Assembly (NCBI GenBank): GCA_035236585.1
Contig: CP141127.1
Coordinates: forward strand, 76,489,495 to 76,553,494
Origin: Warburgia ugandensis
Lineage: Eukaryota; Streptophyta; Magnoliopsida; Canellales; Canellaceae
DNA: 64,000 bases
Direction: 5' to 3'
How positions within the stretch are numbered: position 1 is the first letter of the stretch; every line of letters starts with the position of its first letter. The notes beneath the pieces are model-generated. The model did not search any database and was not told where the DNA came from. It was given only the letters and a program-made list of their open reading frames with translations. The translations under genes were made by a program, and so were the position numbers. Below, piece after piece: positions 1 to 14,140 of this stretch.

Positions 1-300
1 CGAGACGACGGCGAGTCCGTCAAATCCACGAGTGGACGCGCGGATGACGAGCGTTCCGCTTGTCCTGTTCGCAACTGTGGACACACCTCAAGGGCGCTTC
101 CTCTATTCATCCCAGCGGACGTGCCCGATGAACCGAACGCATCCGCCCAGTTTGGTTTTCTGCCTGAAAGATCTGGGCCGTCCATTCCTTGGGCCCAGAT
201 CAAATCCAATCCCTTGGAAGGACTGTGAACTTCCAGATCCAATTTCAAAGTCATTTGAACTCCAAATTGAGATCGGAAAGAAGCTATGGAAAGCTTGAAA
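1..300. other. GC-richer segment of unknown nature
   Basis: This stretch is visibly richer in G and C than the AT-rich DNA that follows. A frame on the plus strand stays open from 32 to 298, but the predicted peptide shows no domain I recognise and the segment runs off the window edge. The solo LTR at 22063-24535 also has a GC-rich block in its middle, so this may be the matching part of the long LTR ending at 3369. A host exon cannot be excluded. Confidence 0.25.
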
Positions 301-1959
301 CCTCTATTTTCTGATGAAATAATAAAATGGAGATACTATTTAGTAAAACAATTTTGTATTAAAGAAATAAGTTTCTAATTACCTAGATCTTCAAGATCTG
401 AGATGATCAGATCTTAAAAATATGTTTTAATAATGATATACTATTGAAATAAAGTGAGACCTATGGTTTAATTGGATATATATGAGATATATTAAGAGAT
501 CTACCCATTATGGTAGAAAAATCCTAAAAATACAAAGGGACCCACTTGATCAATGAGATCAAGTGTGATCAGATCCTTGGGATGGAAAGAATAAATGTTG
601 ATATGATGAAATCCAAGGAAATCATAGATGGATTATGAGAAAAATTGATCAATACGATCTTTTGACCTTACTAAAGAAAATTCCCTAAATATAACTAAAA
701 TCCTTAATCAAAGGAAAAGACCTAAGATCAAATGGTTGGATCATAAGTAAAGGTTTCTAAAAATGTTAATGTAATTAGTTTCATTTTATATAATAACATT
801 TTAAATATGATTATATTATAAAGCATGCTAGTATAACATTTAGACTTTAGCATGATATGTGATTTCATTGTTATCATAAGGTGCTAGATTTAATTCTTTT
901 AAGTACCTTGCCTCATTATCATTAAATGTTAAATTATGTAATTTTATGCTTTGAATTTATAATTCATTTATGGTTAAATGTTATTAGTAGATTTGCTTGT
1001 TATGAGATAAAGATCATAAAACATCAAAAATGTATTCTAATGAGAAAGTAGAGTTTCATTACACAAATAAGAATGGAGTACTTTGGACTTAATTGTAAGG
1101 ACTACAGCTAGCAGGACAATATAAGGATTATCAAGTCCTTAGCCCAAATTAGGAAAAGAGTAATAAACCCCATGAATGACATTATAAATATTCTTGAACT
1201 TAATTAAAATCCATTAGAAAGAGTACTTAGGGTAAACATGCTTATAGGAATCTTATGAAAGGTTGAGCTATGGTCATTCTAGTGAATGATGAACATAGTG
1301 GTTAAGGGGGTTATCTAATGGAGCCTCGCTCTTCCCCTACCTTTTGTTGACATTTGTGAGGTCTAAACGCCTCCTTACATGAGGATTGAAGTAACCACTT
1401 TGTGTTCACCCATTCAACTAGTAAGCCTTAGCCAATTGGAAATAAGAGGAGCAGTCTAGATTTAGGCTTGAATAAGCTACCTTCAACCAGCACATTAACT
1501 GGTTGAATAATAATAATAAGAGCATAAAAGGTTAGTATATTACCTAACCTTAATAAAAACAGTAAGTAAGATAAGGATGATCAAACAAGATCCATTAGAT
1601 CTTGGATGATCAAGAACAATAAGAATAAGAACACTATATTGTACTTAGTATGCATGTTTATTAGTATACTTGTTATAGTTCATTAGATTAGATAATCCAA
1701 ACCCTTGATCAAAGATGATTCAAGGAAGAAAACCAAGATCATCCTCCATAGGGATGATCCAATAACTGAACTTAGATCAAAGAAGAACTAGATGATAGAA
1801 GATCTAGGACCTTGATCTTTATCAACATGTGTAGATTGCCAATCAATGGATCTATAAAAGATCAAGATCAAGGAGATGGACATACAAAGACTTAGAGATA
1901 AAAAAATACTTAGATATGAATGATCTAAAGATTATTCTAACCATCAGATCATGTGATCA
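301..1959 (+). repeat. AT-rich, GATC-rich segment, possibly the upstream part of the LTR ending at 3369
   Basis: There is no coding signal on either strand. The segment is rich in short GATC-containing words, as is part of the LTR at 22063-24535. It leads directly into sequence (from about 1960) that matches the LTR at 43327-45166. I could not find a clear TGTAAC start here, so it may be LTR, inserted DNA or internal element sequence. Confidence 0.3.
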
Positions 1960-3365
1960 ATAGGATTGTTCATAATTTATATATTGACAATATGTATGGA
2001 TGTACAGATTACATACATCAGTCAGGATCATGGAAGATTGGGGAAAAGAGATCAATCCTTAAGGGTAGGAGGATTTGATGAATGCATACATGATTGTAAT
2101 CATGATCTTATGTTGACAAGAGTAATGATAATACTTGTATTAAATCTCTTGAAAGCCTTATGATCCAACCAAACACATATAAGATGGTTAAGAACTAAAG
2201 TATAAGTGAATAGGGGACTAGGAAATATTTCAGCCCTAAGTAAACAGACATATGGTCTGATATATATGAAATATATTTTACATACAAGCTTGGAGGCTTG
2301 TGAGTTTGTTTTAATAGGCATATGCCTAGGGGAATGCTATTGCTAGAGGAGTTATGAGGGTTTGGCCACCCGCTCCTTGAAATTTGATGATGTGATGATA
2401 CCTTGCCCTAAGAGAGGCTAAAAGTCGGGTGGTGGCAATTATGGGAAGGCCACCACTGTGAAAGTCTTGCCCCCCCATACGGGTAGTGACATAATATTTT
2501 CCACCATGGTATCAATGGTGAACAAGGCAGTTATCCGAGTGCGCTAGTCCGGATCAGACTGCAGCATAGTAACCTTTCTGATTATTTTGCACCATGATGC
2601 ATATGAGAATAGGCATAATGAAATGCCTTATGTTATAGCATAATGAAATGTTAGGTAATTGTATATTTCCAATATTTCCCAAGAAGGGAAATTCCCAGTA
2701 TAAGATTAGCTGTAATACTCAATTCTCAAAATGAAGAGAATTGATCAGCTTAGTTGGGAATGATATTTGACTACTTTCACAAATTTAACTGGTTTACCCA
2801 TGAAGGGTATGTATGTATATAGATATACATAACTTACAAAGTAAAGAGTATGTTTGAGGATAATGAGATTATGAAGTATTGGAATTACATTGTCAATGTT
2901 ATGTTTCTTGAATCCCCTACCAAGCATTGCTTGGTGAGATATTGTAATTGTTGCAATATCTCAGATACAGGGAAGGAGAGTTAGGAGCTGAAGACTATAG
3001 AAGACTTGAAGAGAATAATCTTCAAGGTATACCCTTGAAGACATGTATTTTCTTTGTTGAGAGTTTTATTGTATGGTGAGCTTGAGTTTTGGATTATGTA
3101 ATTTGGACAAGTATTGTACTAGATTTGGTCAGATCTTGTGAACCACTGGATGGATCCTGGAGTTTAATAAAATTATATTCCTTCAATGGAATTTTATTTT
3201 GTACACAAATTGTACTTATGTTATGTATGAAGTGGTGACTTGGGTTTTCAAAACAAGTTCTAAAGAAAAGAATTCTGCTGCTTTGTTTTGCGAAAAAAAT
3301 TTACACTCTTAATGGCCCTGCCTTTCAAAATACATTACAAAACATGTTACAAAAACCTAGGTCGT

Positions 3366-3369
<4 letters not shown>
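1960..3369 (+). mobile_element. LTR, 3' part, same family as the solo LTR at 43327-45166
   Basis: This segment matches the reverse complement of 43327-44970 in the same order. Shared blocks include the stretch around 2290-2560 (prefix to the CCACCATGGT word and the CTAGTCCGGATCAGACTGCAG region), the CCCTACCAAGCATTGCTTGGT block near 2915, and a distal AATAAAAT word. It ends in GTCGTCACA at 3369, the CA end typical of Ty3/gypsy LTRs whose other end is TGTAAC. A (GA)n tract begins immediately after the terminal CA. The family assignment is from the sequence; whether this is a solo LTR or part of an element is unknown. Confidence 0.7.

Positions 3370-3440
<71 letters not shown>
3369..3440. repeat. 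(GA)n microsatellite, about 72 bp
   Basis: Uninterrupted GA dinucleotide repeat abutting the CA end of the LTR on its left and an L-family LTR fragment on its right. Confidence 0.98.
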
Positions 3441-3443
<3 letters not shown>

Positions 3444-4030
3444 GAAAAGTGAAAGAGAGAAGGGGGAGAAGTGCAGAGAAAGGGGTGGTGGTGGCTTGAA
3501 CCCCTCTCTTTACGATTAAGAGAGTTCCTCCAGCTACCATGGTGGAGAGCCCCTTTCCTGTATATAACATCCTAAGATGTTTCCTTTTCCTCTTTGGATA
3601 TCCTAAATTTCCTCTCTGTATGTTTCATTTTCCTCTTTGGATGTCCTTTTCCTAGATTTTTATTCTTTCTTAGTCTTCAATTAGATATTATTCCCTCTTG
3701 CCTTGTGAGTGGTCTAGTTCATTGATTTGATTCCAACCATTTAATGCTCTTTAGGATGATCTGCACCATTGAATTTTGATCTGTGGTATCCAAACCACAA
3801 TCTAGTTGATCTGCAAAACAAAAGGCCATACTAAAATCATCTAAATCATACATTACACCTCTAACTAGCTATGATGATCATCTAACCATTAAATTTAGTT
3901 AACCAATGGTTGGATGGTCAATTGAAGCTAAAATTCATATTTTATTTAAAAATTATAAAATTGATCTGTTAGATAATCTAATTAAATGCTAATGTAGGGG
4001 TATTTGGACCAAAATTGAATCCAATGGGAA
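3441..4030 (-). mobile_element. L-family LTR fragment
   Basis: The part from about 3770 to 4025 carries the conserved U3 block of the L family seen at 28704-30688, 30737-32492, 47845-50056 and 54786-56822. It has paired GATCATCTAACC / GGTTGGATGGTCAATTG words followed by TTTGGACCAAAATTGAA. In this family the block lies next to the TGTTAAGTGTTC start, so this copy is on the minus strand. The terminal TGTTAA is missing, so the end is truncated. Confidence 0.6.
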
Positions 4031-4634
<604 letters not shown>

Positions 4635-4651
4635 GTCTCAACTACAAACAA

Positions 4652-5110
4652 GGTGAGTCCAATTTTATGTTTCCTAGAACACCAACATTGAAGGACTTTT
4701 TCCATGTGGGAGAATCCTAATTGTAGGACTCTCTCCCCATGGGAAAGTCCTAACTATTTTTGAAGATAGGAAGCCCCATGGTGCATTTTTATTTGAATAA
4801 AAAGGGATCCCATATGGAACCAAGGTGGATCCCATTTTATTTTTCACATATATATGCCTCTGTTTGGTAAGAGAGTCCTAACTAGTCTTGAGACAAGAAG
4901 CTGTATGGTTGATTTTCTTGTTTGAATAAAAATTGATCCATCTGAAACCAAGGTGGGTCCCATTTTTAGTTCCTAAGAAAACCAAACATAAAGAACTCTC
5001 TCTCCAAGCTAGAGTCCTGACTTTCTTTGTCTAATTTCTTGAAATTTAAGTGTCTCAAAAAGAAAGAGCCCCTATGCATATTTTTATTTTGGATTATAAT
5101 AGGAGCTAAA
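4652..5110. repeat. Three degenerate tandem units of about 130-170 bp
   Basis: Units start near 4652, 4824 and 4952. Each runs from a GTGGGTCCCATTTT-like word, through an AGAGTCCTAACT-like word and an ACAAGAAGC-like word, to TTTTTATTTGAATAAAAA and CTGAAACCAAGG. The units are strongly diverged, so the array is old. No open frame spans them. Confidence 0.6.
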
Positions 5111-5159
5111 CAAAAAGGTCTAAATAGCTGACTATAAAAAATCAACAATCAAGCACTAG

Positions 5160-6166
5160 TGAACTTTCAAAGCTTGTTATGTTTACTATTTCATTAATCC
5201 AACAGCCGACCATTGAGATCAAAGGTCAATAGTTGGAATATGCTTTGATGGTTTTGATGGGATTTTGATCTCACCTTGATCTCGAACTTCTGGGATACCT
5301 AGATCTATCATCTATTGTCATTGACCATAAAAAAATTCTTGATCTAAGATCAAATAGTCATTGACTTTGGACGTTGATTTCACACTCAAACTCACTTAAA
5401 AGGTAGTTATTTTTTCTCTTAACCACTTTTCATACATCTCTAAAAGCTAGTTTGGTTTGGGAGCTGGTCCTAAAAGGCTAGTTGATCATCTAATCAAAAT
5501 GAAGGATCTCCAACGGCTACATTTAAAGATTGATCTATAAATAGAAATGATTTTTGAAGAAGAAGAGAAGTGATTGTACTGGAACTCTACATTAAGCTGC
5601 TTCAAGCTTTCATGATCAATATTCTTGAGGGAAATCAAGCTAAATAGAAGATCATTCTCAAATGTGAAGCAAATAATTCAAACTCATAAAATTCTCAACT
5701 AATCAAGCTTCCACCAAGCAGAGAAACTCATTCTTATCATCCAGTGATTTTGTTCTTATACTCCTCTTGTTTTTTATACTTGAATTTTATTTCAAAAAGA
5801 TAATTTTTTCTTTCTTATTCCTTTATAGTAAAGAGAGATGTGTCTTTCTTGAGGATCATGTATTATTCCTTATTATTTGAGGAATAGATATTGTTTTGGT
5901 TGTATGAAGGTTGAGTATAATGAGTGCTCAATCTTGAGAGACGAAGGACTAAATCAACTTGTGGCGCAAATTCTCATTAGAATTAGTGGAGGACTCAAGG
6001 AGGGGATATCCTTGAGATAAAGTAAGTATATGCCCTGGATAGGGTGGTTAAACATCTATAAATATTTGTGTTCTTATAATCTTTTGCCTTACTATTCATT
6101 CTTGTACTCAAGTCGAAAGAGTTAAATTTTCATTTAGGGTCCAACCCCCTCTTAGGACCACATGAG
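5160..6166 (+). mobile_element. Probable Ty1/copia (SIRE/Maximus-like) LTR remnant
   Basis: In order the segment has GATGGTTTTGATGGG near 5250, CTCCAACGGCTACA near 5510, a strong TATA word CTATAAATAG near 5535, a long AT-rich leader and, at about 6145-6162, CCAACCCCCTCTTAGGACCA. That last block is the usual closing of SIRE/Maximus-class LTRs, as I know the family. No primer site or gag follows, so only the LTR remains. The lineage is inferred from these landmarks and would need a search. Confidence 0.45.
5531..5541 (+). promoter_or_regulatory. TATA box of the probable copia LTR
   Basis: GATCTATAAATAG sits just downstream of the CCAACGGCTACA block, where the LTR promoter lies in this class. 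Confidence 0.45.
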
Positions 6167-6180
6167 AGGGTAACAAAATA

Positions 6181-7587
6181 TAGATAAAATAATGAAGAAG
6201 GATAGTTGTACTCAACAGAACAATAAGAAAATTGCATGAAGAACATGCTTGGGAAGAAGGTATCATATAATAATAAAGTGATTAAAGAATTGGAAGCAAA
6301 GGACAAGAAATAAGAATTGTAAGAAGTGAGAAAGGAATGGTTGAAGAAGAGATAGAATTCATCATTATCTAATAGATTTATAATGGAGTTGTATTGGTTA
6401 AGAGGAATACTTATATTGTATTTTTAAAATGGTAATCTTGTAATTTTTCTTATATGAATGAAATGTAGCACAAAGCTACTTGATATTATGTTGCACAACT
6501 TTGCTCTCTTTTTTTTTTTTTTTTTTCTTTTTTCTTTTTTTTCTTGGCCCAATGCTTAAAAGGTTTTCATTGGTCCGACCATTTTACACACTAAAGTTCA
6601 AAGAAGTTTTCTTCATGCATGGATTTTTGTTGTTGGTGATGTTGAATGGTGATGGCAATGATGGAAAAGTTTATTAAAGGAAAAAGAATATAATTATCAT
6701 TAATTTTGAGGTCCCACTTGCAATCCAAGCTGCCTAAGTATCTATCATTCAAAATTAGGCCTTAACATAGTTCATTTTCATATTCCTTTTACAAAAGTGG
6801 TAAAATAATATGATAACATCAAGTTAAATTGAACCTCATCAAATGATCCAAATTAATGAATCCTTATGTGTGATGCTTCAAGTTTTAGAAATAGATTTTT
6901 CTCAATTTCTTTCAATAATCAGGATTGATTCATTATTTTAAATCCGTTTGAAAATCCTATATGAATATATATAGCTTCCAACTACTTCTTCATCTTGGAG
7001 CCCATAAAACAAAACCTTCACAATAAAATATAAAAAACTTAAATAATCATACATCAAGATCCATTAGTCATGGCTCAAACAATATAACTTAACCTAATAA
7101 CTATCATAGTCTAAATGTTCATAAGCCTTTAATTTATTACATCTTTGATAAGTACAAAAATGAAAACTATATCTAATGTCTACATATTTTGTTACTAGGT
7201 ACCTTGTGAACTTCTTCTACAACAGCATCCAACTCTTCTTCTTGACTATTACTTCTAGAGTGGTTCAGTGAGTAATTTGAGTTATGTGGTAGAAAATACA
7301 AACCTAACCAAAAACAACAAAATCTATGTTGTGCAATTTGAAATTTTCATATAAATGATAGTTATCAAGATATGCTATCTTTAGATAGTGGCATATCAAT
7401 CACATCTATATATCCATTTCAATCTTATCCATTCATGATCAATTATTCAATAAGCATTTCTATAAAATCAAACACATCAATTATCTATCTTTCTATCACA
7501 ATTAATAGATCAATTATTCATATACACTAATTACCCATATTGAATCAAATATCTATTTTTACCAAGCCATCAAAAATTCCTCTTCAA
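6181..7587. other. AT-rich sequence without a recognised gene; poly-T at 6509-6542
   Basis: No domain-bearing frame on either strand. A run of 18 T at 6509-6526, with further T runs to 6542, could be the reversed tail of a poly-A retroposon, but no target duplication is obvious. The remainder shows nothing I can name. Confidence 0.4.
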
Positions 7588-7791
7588 ATCTTGGTACATT
7601 TTTTGTACCTCCTAAATTAATGGAGTACCTTGAGTTATGTGTTCATGCCATAGTTTCTATCATAATGTAGCATCTAATGTTACAACAAGATCTTGGTACA
7701 TTTTTGTACCTCCTAGATTAATGGAGTACCTTGAGTTATGTGTTCATGCCATAGTTTCTATCATAATCTAGCATCTAATGTTACAACAAAC
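7588..7791. repeat. Tandem duplication, two 102-bp units
   Basis: The units at 7588-7689 and 7690-7791 start with ATCTTGGTACATTTTT and differ at only a few positions, including one T in the opening T run. The near identity marks a recent duplication within old DNA. Confidence 0.93.
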
Positions 7792-8009
7792 CTTACTTGA
7801 AAGTGTATTCCTCAATCGTCACCCTTTGAGAAACCCTACTTCTCAAGAAATTTTTGTGTTTCATCACAATCACTTTGAGCTTATAAGACTCTATTGACAA
7901 AAATGATCATAAGCAAACATATGAAATCAAACCTTAGTATTTTAGCTCAATACTTCTACAACTACATTTACCTTTTTCAGATAATATTGGATGATAAAGT
8001 CATCATCTT

Positions 8010-8260
8010 TCAAGTATTCCACCCACGCCTGTGTCTCATGTTTAGATCACTTTGGGTAAAGATATACTTGAGACTTTTGTAATCTATAAACATTTCAAAC
8101 TTTTCTCCATAAAGATAGTGTCTCCAAATTTTCAATGCAAAGATAATCATAGCAAGCTTTACGTCATATGTTGTGTAGTTCAACCTATGAGTTTCCAATT
8201 GCCTTTATGCACATGCAATAACTTTGTTGTTCTACATCAGAGCCCACCTAAATAAATAGT
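8010..8260 (-). pseudogene. Ty3/gypsy RNase H fragment
   Basis: Read on the minus strand, the frame gives an [15 protein letters not shown] block, then [19 protein letters not shown] and [15 protein letters not shown]. These are RNase H landmarks of chromovirus-type pol: the segment before the helix, the HYLYG loop and the D-H/Y-KSLKY motif (the usual H is Y here). The same blocks occur in the Tekay-like element at 20780-20950. A stop lies upstream and stops follow downstream. No RT or integrase could be joined to it, so it is an isolated relic next to an LTR at 8297. Confidence 0.8.
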
Positions 8261-8296
8261 GAATCCACCACTACCAATGGGTTAAGTTAATAGAGG

Positions 8297-9571
8297 TGTA
8301 ATATCCAAAATTTTAAACTAATTTCACATAATTAAGATTGATCTTAAACCAGGATAAAGTGAGAATGTAGCATTTTTTAGTTTTTAAATTCCAAGAAATG
8401 AGTTTGGGCGAAAAAGTTAGAAGGCCATGAACTAGAAGGGAAATTTTGTAATTTTATAAGTGGGCCTATTGATAAATTTTTGAAAGAGAATAGGGAAAAA
8501 AATAGAGGGACCTCTTTTGATCAAGATACCCCTTCATAGATAGATTTTCCATGCATCGTTGCCCATGCGATCTCCTCCTACTTCCTCACTGATGACACTG
8601 ACCATTAATGCCAAGAGTTGCATGATAGAATATCATGCATCTTGGTGGTGAAAATGTCAGGGTAGCTAGCATTAAGAGCACCCCACTTCGTTGCACCATC
8701 TCCCTCTGTCATGACCCTCTTCCTCCCTTTTCTCCCTTTGACATGTCGTGATTGTGCAACGATGACGCCCATCATTGACCACACCGCTCGGACAGCCACC
8801 ATGAATTTTGTGACAAGAATCCCTTTAAAACCTTTCCTCCTACTACACCCTACTCTCTCTCCCTCATCTTCCCCTTGTTCACCTCTCTGGTTCAACAATG
8901 GTGACTGCACGGCACCAATCCTTATGCTGGTCGATTGTGATCACTCATCCTTCCCCTCATTTTCTCCTCTTTGCTCTCCCTCTCTTTCTCCCTTTGGCAC
9001 AACAACCCAACATGTCGGCACATGCGAGACCCATTTTCCCTTCTCCCTATCCTTCTTTGGTGTGGACAGTTTGGCAGGACCATCTTCTCCAACTAGACCA
9101 CCAATCTCTCTCTCCTCCATGGCCAATATTCCCCACTGGTCTCTCTCTTTACCTCTTCCCATTTCTTCTTTAGAGAAACAACTCAAAAACCCCATGTTCC
9201 CATCTCTTCTCCAACTTCGATGGAGGACACTTTCTCTTTGATCTCCCTTGTGTAACAACTTCCCCCCTCTACCCAATTTTTCCTTTGCTCTTCTTCTCCT
9301 CTGCAACAACTCCAATTATGGGGATTGTTTTCCCCTTCTTCTCCAACACACCTGACTAGGCACAAATGCCCAATCCAGCCAGCCAGCCACATGTGTCTAC
9401 ACTTTTCTCTCCAAAATCTCATCACACTATCTCCTTAAGCGCACAACCCATCTCCTTTCCCTTTCCCCTTCCTTGGTGTCTGTTTCCACTCCCCTGCCAT
9501 CACCAACAACCAAAAATCCAATGACCATAATCATCCATAAGTTACAGCGATGCTCTGATGAGGGTATAACA
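8297..9571 (+). mobile_element. Candidate solo LTR, 1275 bp, TSD AGAGG
   Basis: The segment begins TGTAATATCC, ends GGGTATAACA and is flanked by AGAGG at 8292-8296 and 9572-9576. Both termini resemble the other TGTAAY...(T)TACA/CACA gypsy LTRs in this window. The interior is pyrimidine-rich and richer in C than its surroundings. Frames open across it (for example 8711-9241) are long only because of this composition and have no domains. The direct repeat is only five bases, so a related copy or empty site should confirm it. Confidence 0.65.
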
Positions 9572-9576
9572 AGAGG

Positions 9577-10939
9577 GCGTCCTCCTTCCTAATGGAGGAG
9601 GCATCCTTTTTCAAAGTGGGAAAAGTCTTTTGCTTAGATTTTTGCTGGGTTTTTATTCTTTTTATTTTATTTTTCTAGGATTCCCTAATGCTAAGGTGTG
9701 GTGAGGATTAAAGTATGTCAAATTGAATGGCTAGGATGAGGGAAAGGATAAGATATCAAATAGGAATGTGTGTGGAAGGAGGTGTCTGCCTTAAGGAGGG
9801 GAGTAGGTGGGAGACACCATTTAGGAAGGGACGTCTCCCACCTTCCAAAATCATTGAAACACCTATGTTTTAAGAAGGTGGATGGGAATGAGATGGAGGG
9901 TGTTAGGTGTAGAGTTTTGGTTGGTTGAGAATTTTCCTAAGAGGTGGAATGAGATAGAGTTTTGGAAATTCGTAGTGCATCTTAAGGATGAGGCCAAAAT
10001 TAAGAAAAAAAAGTGAAAAAGTGAGAAAAACACTAAGAATGGAATGGCCTTATCCCATTGGTCTACATGCCATCTTATTCTAATAGATTTCACTTAATTA
10101 TCTTCAAAATATCCCATGGATAACTCTCTTGAATCTCCTCCAATCCTAGCCTTCCATTTAGCTTGGCTTGATTGGTTAGATGGCTAACTTTAAAGGCTCC
10201 ATTGGCTAAACTTCATGGCTGGCCTAAGAAGTTTCCTTGGCTTCATCCCTTGGATTGAGAGGCTTGTATGGTTTGGCTTAAATTTCTTAGCTTGTCGCCT
10301 TGTTTCATGGCTTATATGGCTAAGTTGACTTAAGTGGCTTTCATGCAAAGGTGGTGGGAAAGTATGGCGTATTTCATGGGCCCACTTTGGTCATCTTTAG
10401 TTCATTTAATCGCATCCATTACTACTCCACAAGATGATCTTGGCCTTTGTTTTATGTTGAAGTGATGATTTTGAGGTTTTAACTTGATCATTTGATTTTG
10501 ATCTTCAATTTCATTCTTATCGATCACTATCTTACTTCCTACAAAAAGTAAAAACATTTAATTAAATCTCTAAAAAATAAAATTAATCATATAGTTAACT
10601 TGGACTAGCTTCTGGACCTATAAAATAACAAACTTTTGGGTTATTATGCAAAAAAATGCATGTGTTAGGAATTTTGGTCTAAAAATCCTAATTTATCCTA
10701 TAAGTTGTAACACATGGGTACTAATTGGGTGGTTTTTATGAAAAATAAACACTTATCACAATGTAAAAATTGATTGGTAAAACCAAAAAAATGGTTGGTG
10801 ATGAAAGGTAAAAATTGATGATGAAAAGAAATGTGGCTGGAATGCTTCGGTCTTCCTCTTCCTTCTCCTTCCCTTTGGTTCTTCTTCTTAGTTTTCACCC
10901 TCCCCTTTTAGTTCTTTCTTCTAACTCTTTCTTCCTTCT
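9577..10939. other. Unassigned repeat-like sequence
   Basis: The segment has words shared with the repeat at 39216-41170 / 53750-54785, such as GGGACGTCTCCCACC near 9830, and a stretch at about 10150-10340 with many GGCTTG/CATGGCT words. No domain-bearing frame was found. It is likely old LTR debris. Confidence 0.35.
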
Positions 10940-11257
10940 TATATAACTTCCTTTCCCATATTAGTTTCCTAATTAGGAAACTATTTCCTAATTTCCTCCA
11001 ATCATCTTCAAGGCAACTTCCTCCAAGTCCATTCTAATTGATCTATAACACATAAATCCAATTAGAATCATTTTAACCATGATATATTTATCTAATTAGC
11101 TCTAATGATTATCGAGCTATTAAATTTTTTCAAATAATGATCGGATGATCAATTGTGGCTATAATTAATATTTAATCTATTAATGCAAAGTTAATTTGTC
11201 AGATAATCTATCCTGATGCTAATTTAAAGTTTTTTAGCTAAAATTAAATACTCTACA
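10940..11257 (-). mobile_element. L-family LTR fragment (5' end)
   Basis: On the minus strand it starts TGTAGAGTATTTAATTTTAGC at 11257, comparable to TGTTAAGTGTTCAATTTT of the family. It then has the paired GATCATC / GATGATCAATTG blocks in the usual order. A TATA-like word lies on the minus strand near 10936-10946. It could be the 3' LTR of the Athila-like element whose gag lies at 12350-14140, but no purine tract precedes it. Confidence 0.5.
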
Positions 11258-12330
<1,073 letters not shown>

Positions 12331-12349
12331 AGAGGGTGTCAACATTATT

Positions 12350-14140
12350 TTCAAAAAGGTCAGAAAACTCACTCTTGTTGCCAGCTTTTGCGTTGCCATT
12401 ATCACATGGCATAATTATTCTACTTGGAGAAGCACATCTTCTATTATCCCTTTCAATATCTTTATAGAATCGTTAGCTAGTTGGAGTAGAGTGGAAGTAG
12501 GTTTACGCTTTATTTTGAACATTTAATCTTCTTTTTATGGTGTAAAGGTCTTTTAGGAATTTGGCATATGATAAGATTTATTTTATATCATCTAAGATTG
12601 GTACGTTGATCTTGATTTACTTGAAAATTTCTAAAATCTCATCATTAGAGGCAGACTTGAGAGTTTGATGCAGCCTTTGAGCAAATGGAGTAGGGATGGG
12701 ACATGATTCAATAGGTAGAGTGGGGTCTCTCTCTTTGGTGTTTTCTTTATTTTTGATGGTTCTTTCTACCTTATCAGTCTTTTGTGACTCATATTTCTCA
12801 ATTCTTTTACCACTTCTATGAATGGTGACATCCTTAGTCTATCATATGTTAAAGCTTGATGATGCATTAAATGCATTATTGCCAACCACATGCACACCCT
12901 TAGGGTTACCTTGTGGTTGAGCTGAGAACTTTTCTTTTTTATTAGTTTGTATCATTTGACTTGCCATATTTTTCATATCATTCATAGACTGTGTGGCTTG
13001 TTTTAGTTAAAGTTCTAAACGAGAAGTTCTTCTCTCTTAGCTTTGAATAAAGCAATATATATTATCTTCTACAGGGGGCAAATAACATCCAAGAGCAAGA
13101 GGTCCTTGATTTTGGTATTGGTATGGGCTTAGTGTAGGACGTCCTTGATTTTGGTGTTAGTGAGGTTGGTATGGGCCAGTTAGTGAGACATTGGCAGTTG
13201 GTCCATTTCTCCAACTAAAATTTGGATGGTTTGTCTAGTTGGTGTTATATGTCTCTGAGTATGGGGAGAGGTTTTTAATAGGCATTGAAGGCATTGGCTT
13301 GTTCATGAAGTACTTCTTAAAATGCTAGAATGGTGGGACATTCTTGAATAAAGTGTGTGGTACTTTCATAGATACTATGTGTTCAGTCTTTTTAGAGGTA
13401 TTCTCCCCCATTTCTGTGGCTTCTACTTTTTAGACTAGGGATGCTACTCTGGTATTAAGTTAATCTTTTTCATACATGACATACATGCTTCCCTAGCATG
13501 GGTGGTGGTGGGCTTCGGCTTATCTAGGTTTTCTACTCTTTTTGAGTTAGCTCATTAAATCACATTTAGCTTTTTCCTTTAAAGAGAAAAGAAACAACTT
13601 GAGCCTTATAGTATCTGAACCAATGTTCTGTGTATGTTGGTATCGCATACCCCATCAAACTCTTTACGATATAAGTAAAGACTTTCACTATCCAGCCTAT
13701 GGAATTTGGGAAGTAATTGGATTACTCCCATTTTTAATTCAAGTGCACTATCATTTCGAGGAAGATTGACACAAGATGGTATACTAGTGCATGTAAATTG
13801 TATGTAATCTCTTAGAGTTCTATCACATAAATTTTGATAAAAATCATTGTCCACATAATCACTCTATTAGTCCCATTGCCTATTGTTATTCCTTCTTCAA
13901 TCTTTGTTTGGTGGATGATTATTTCTCCTTGGTAGATGTTGATACTCACCATCCACTTGAGGTAGTTGTTCCTCATTCAAGATGAGTGGAGGGATTTGAT
14001 CACCTCTATTACTTCCACAATGTGAACTACCCTTAGATTGTTGGTCAATCATTGATGGTAACTGATCTAGTTGTATGTCGTTTTGGTCATACTTGACTAA
14101 TCTCCTCTTCCTATTGCATATCCAAAAGTACATAGAATGA
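12350..14140 (-). pseudogene. Athila-like gag and protease remnant
   Basis: Read leftwards on the minus strand, this region starts with a basic, Gln/Asn-rich leader peptide (14133-13897). It is followed by a gag core at 13854-13606 containing ALELKMGVIQLLPKFHRLDS and LYLYRKEF, which matches the conserved start of Athila-type gag. A Gln/Thr-rich stretch with short repeats (about 13200-13080) follows. Near 12510-12450 is NDSIKILKGIIEDVLLQVE, the flap-distal part of the retropepsin-like protease of this lineage. There are several stops and frame changes. RT, RNase H and integrase are not found to the left, so the element is truncated by about 12.3 kb. Its leader and 5' LTR lie beyond the Tekay-like insertion, at 28001-32492. 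Confidence 0.75.

Noticed and set aside
32..298. Possible host exon at the left edge
   Set aside because: No recognisable domain, no visible splice context and cut by the window edge; kept only as a low-confidence segment.
3325..3570. Open frames of Ser/Leu or Arg/Glu repeats (also 4427-4705, 4482-4691, 11921-12154, 14611-15227)
   Set aside because: They are produced by (GA)n/(CT)n and (AC)n arrays, which have no stops in several frames; no flanking domain.
8711..9241. 176-codon plus frame and overlapping frames on both strands
   Set aside because: Open because of pyrimidine-rich composition; no motif, and it lies inside a candidate LTR.
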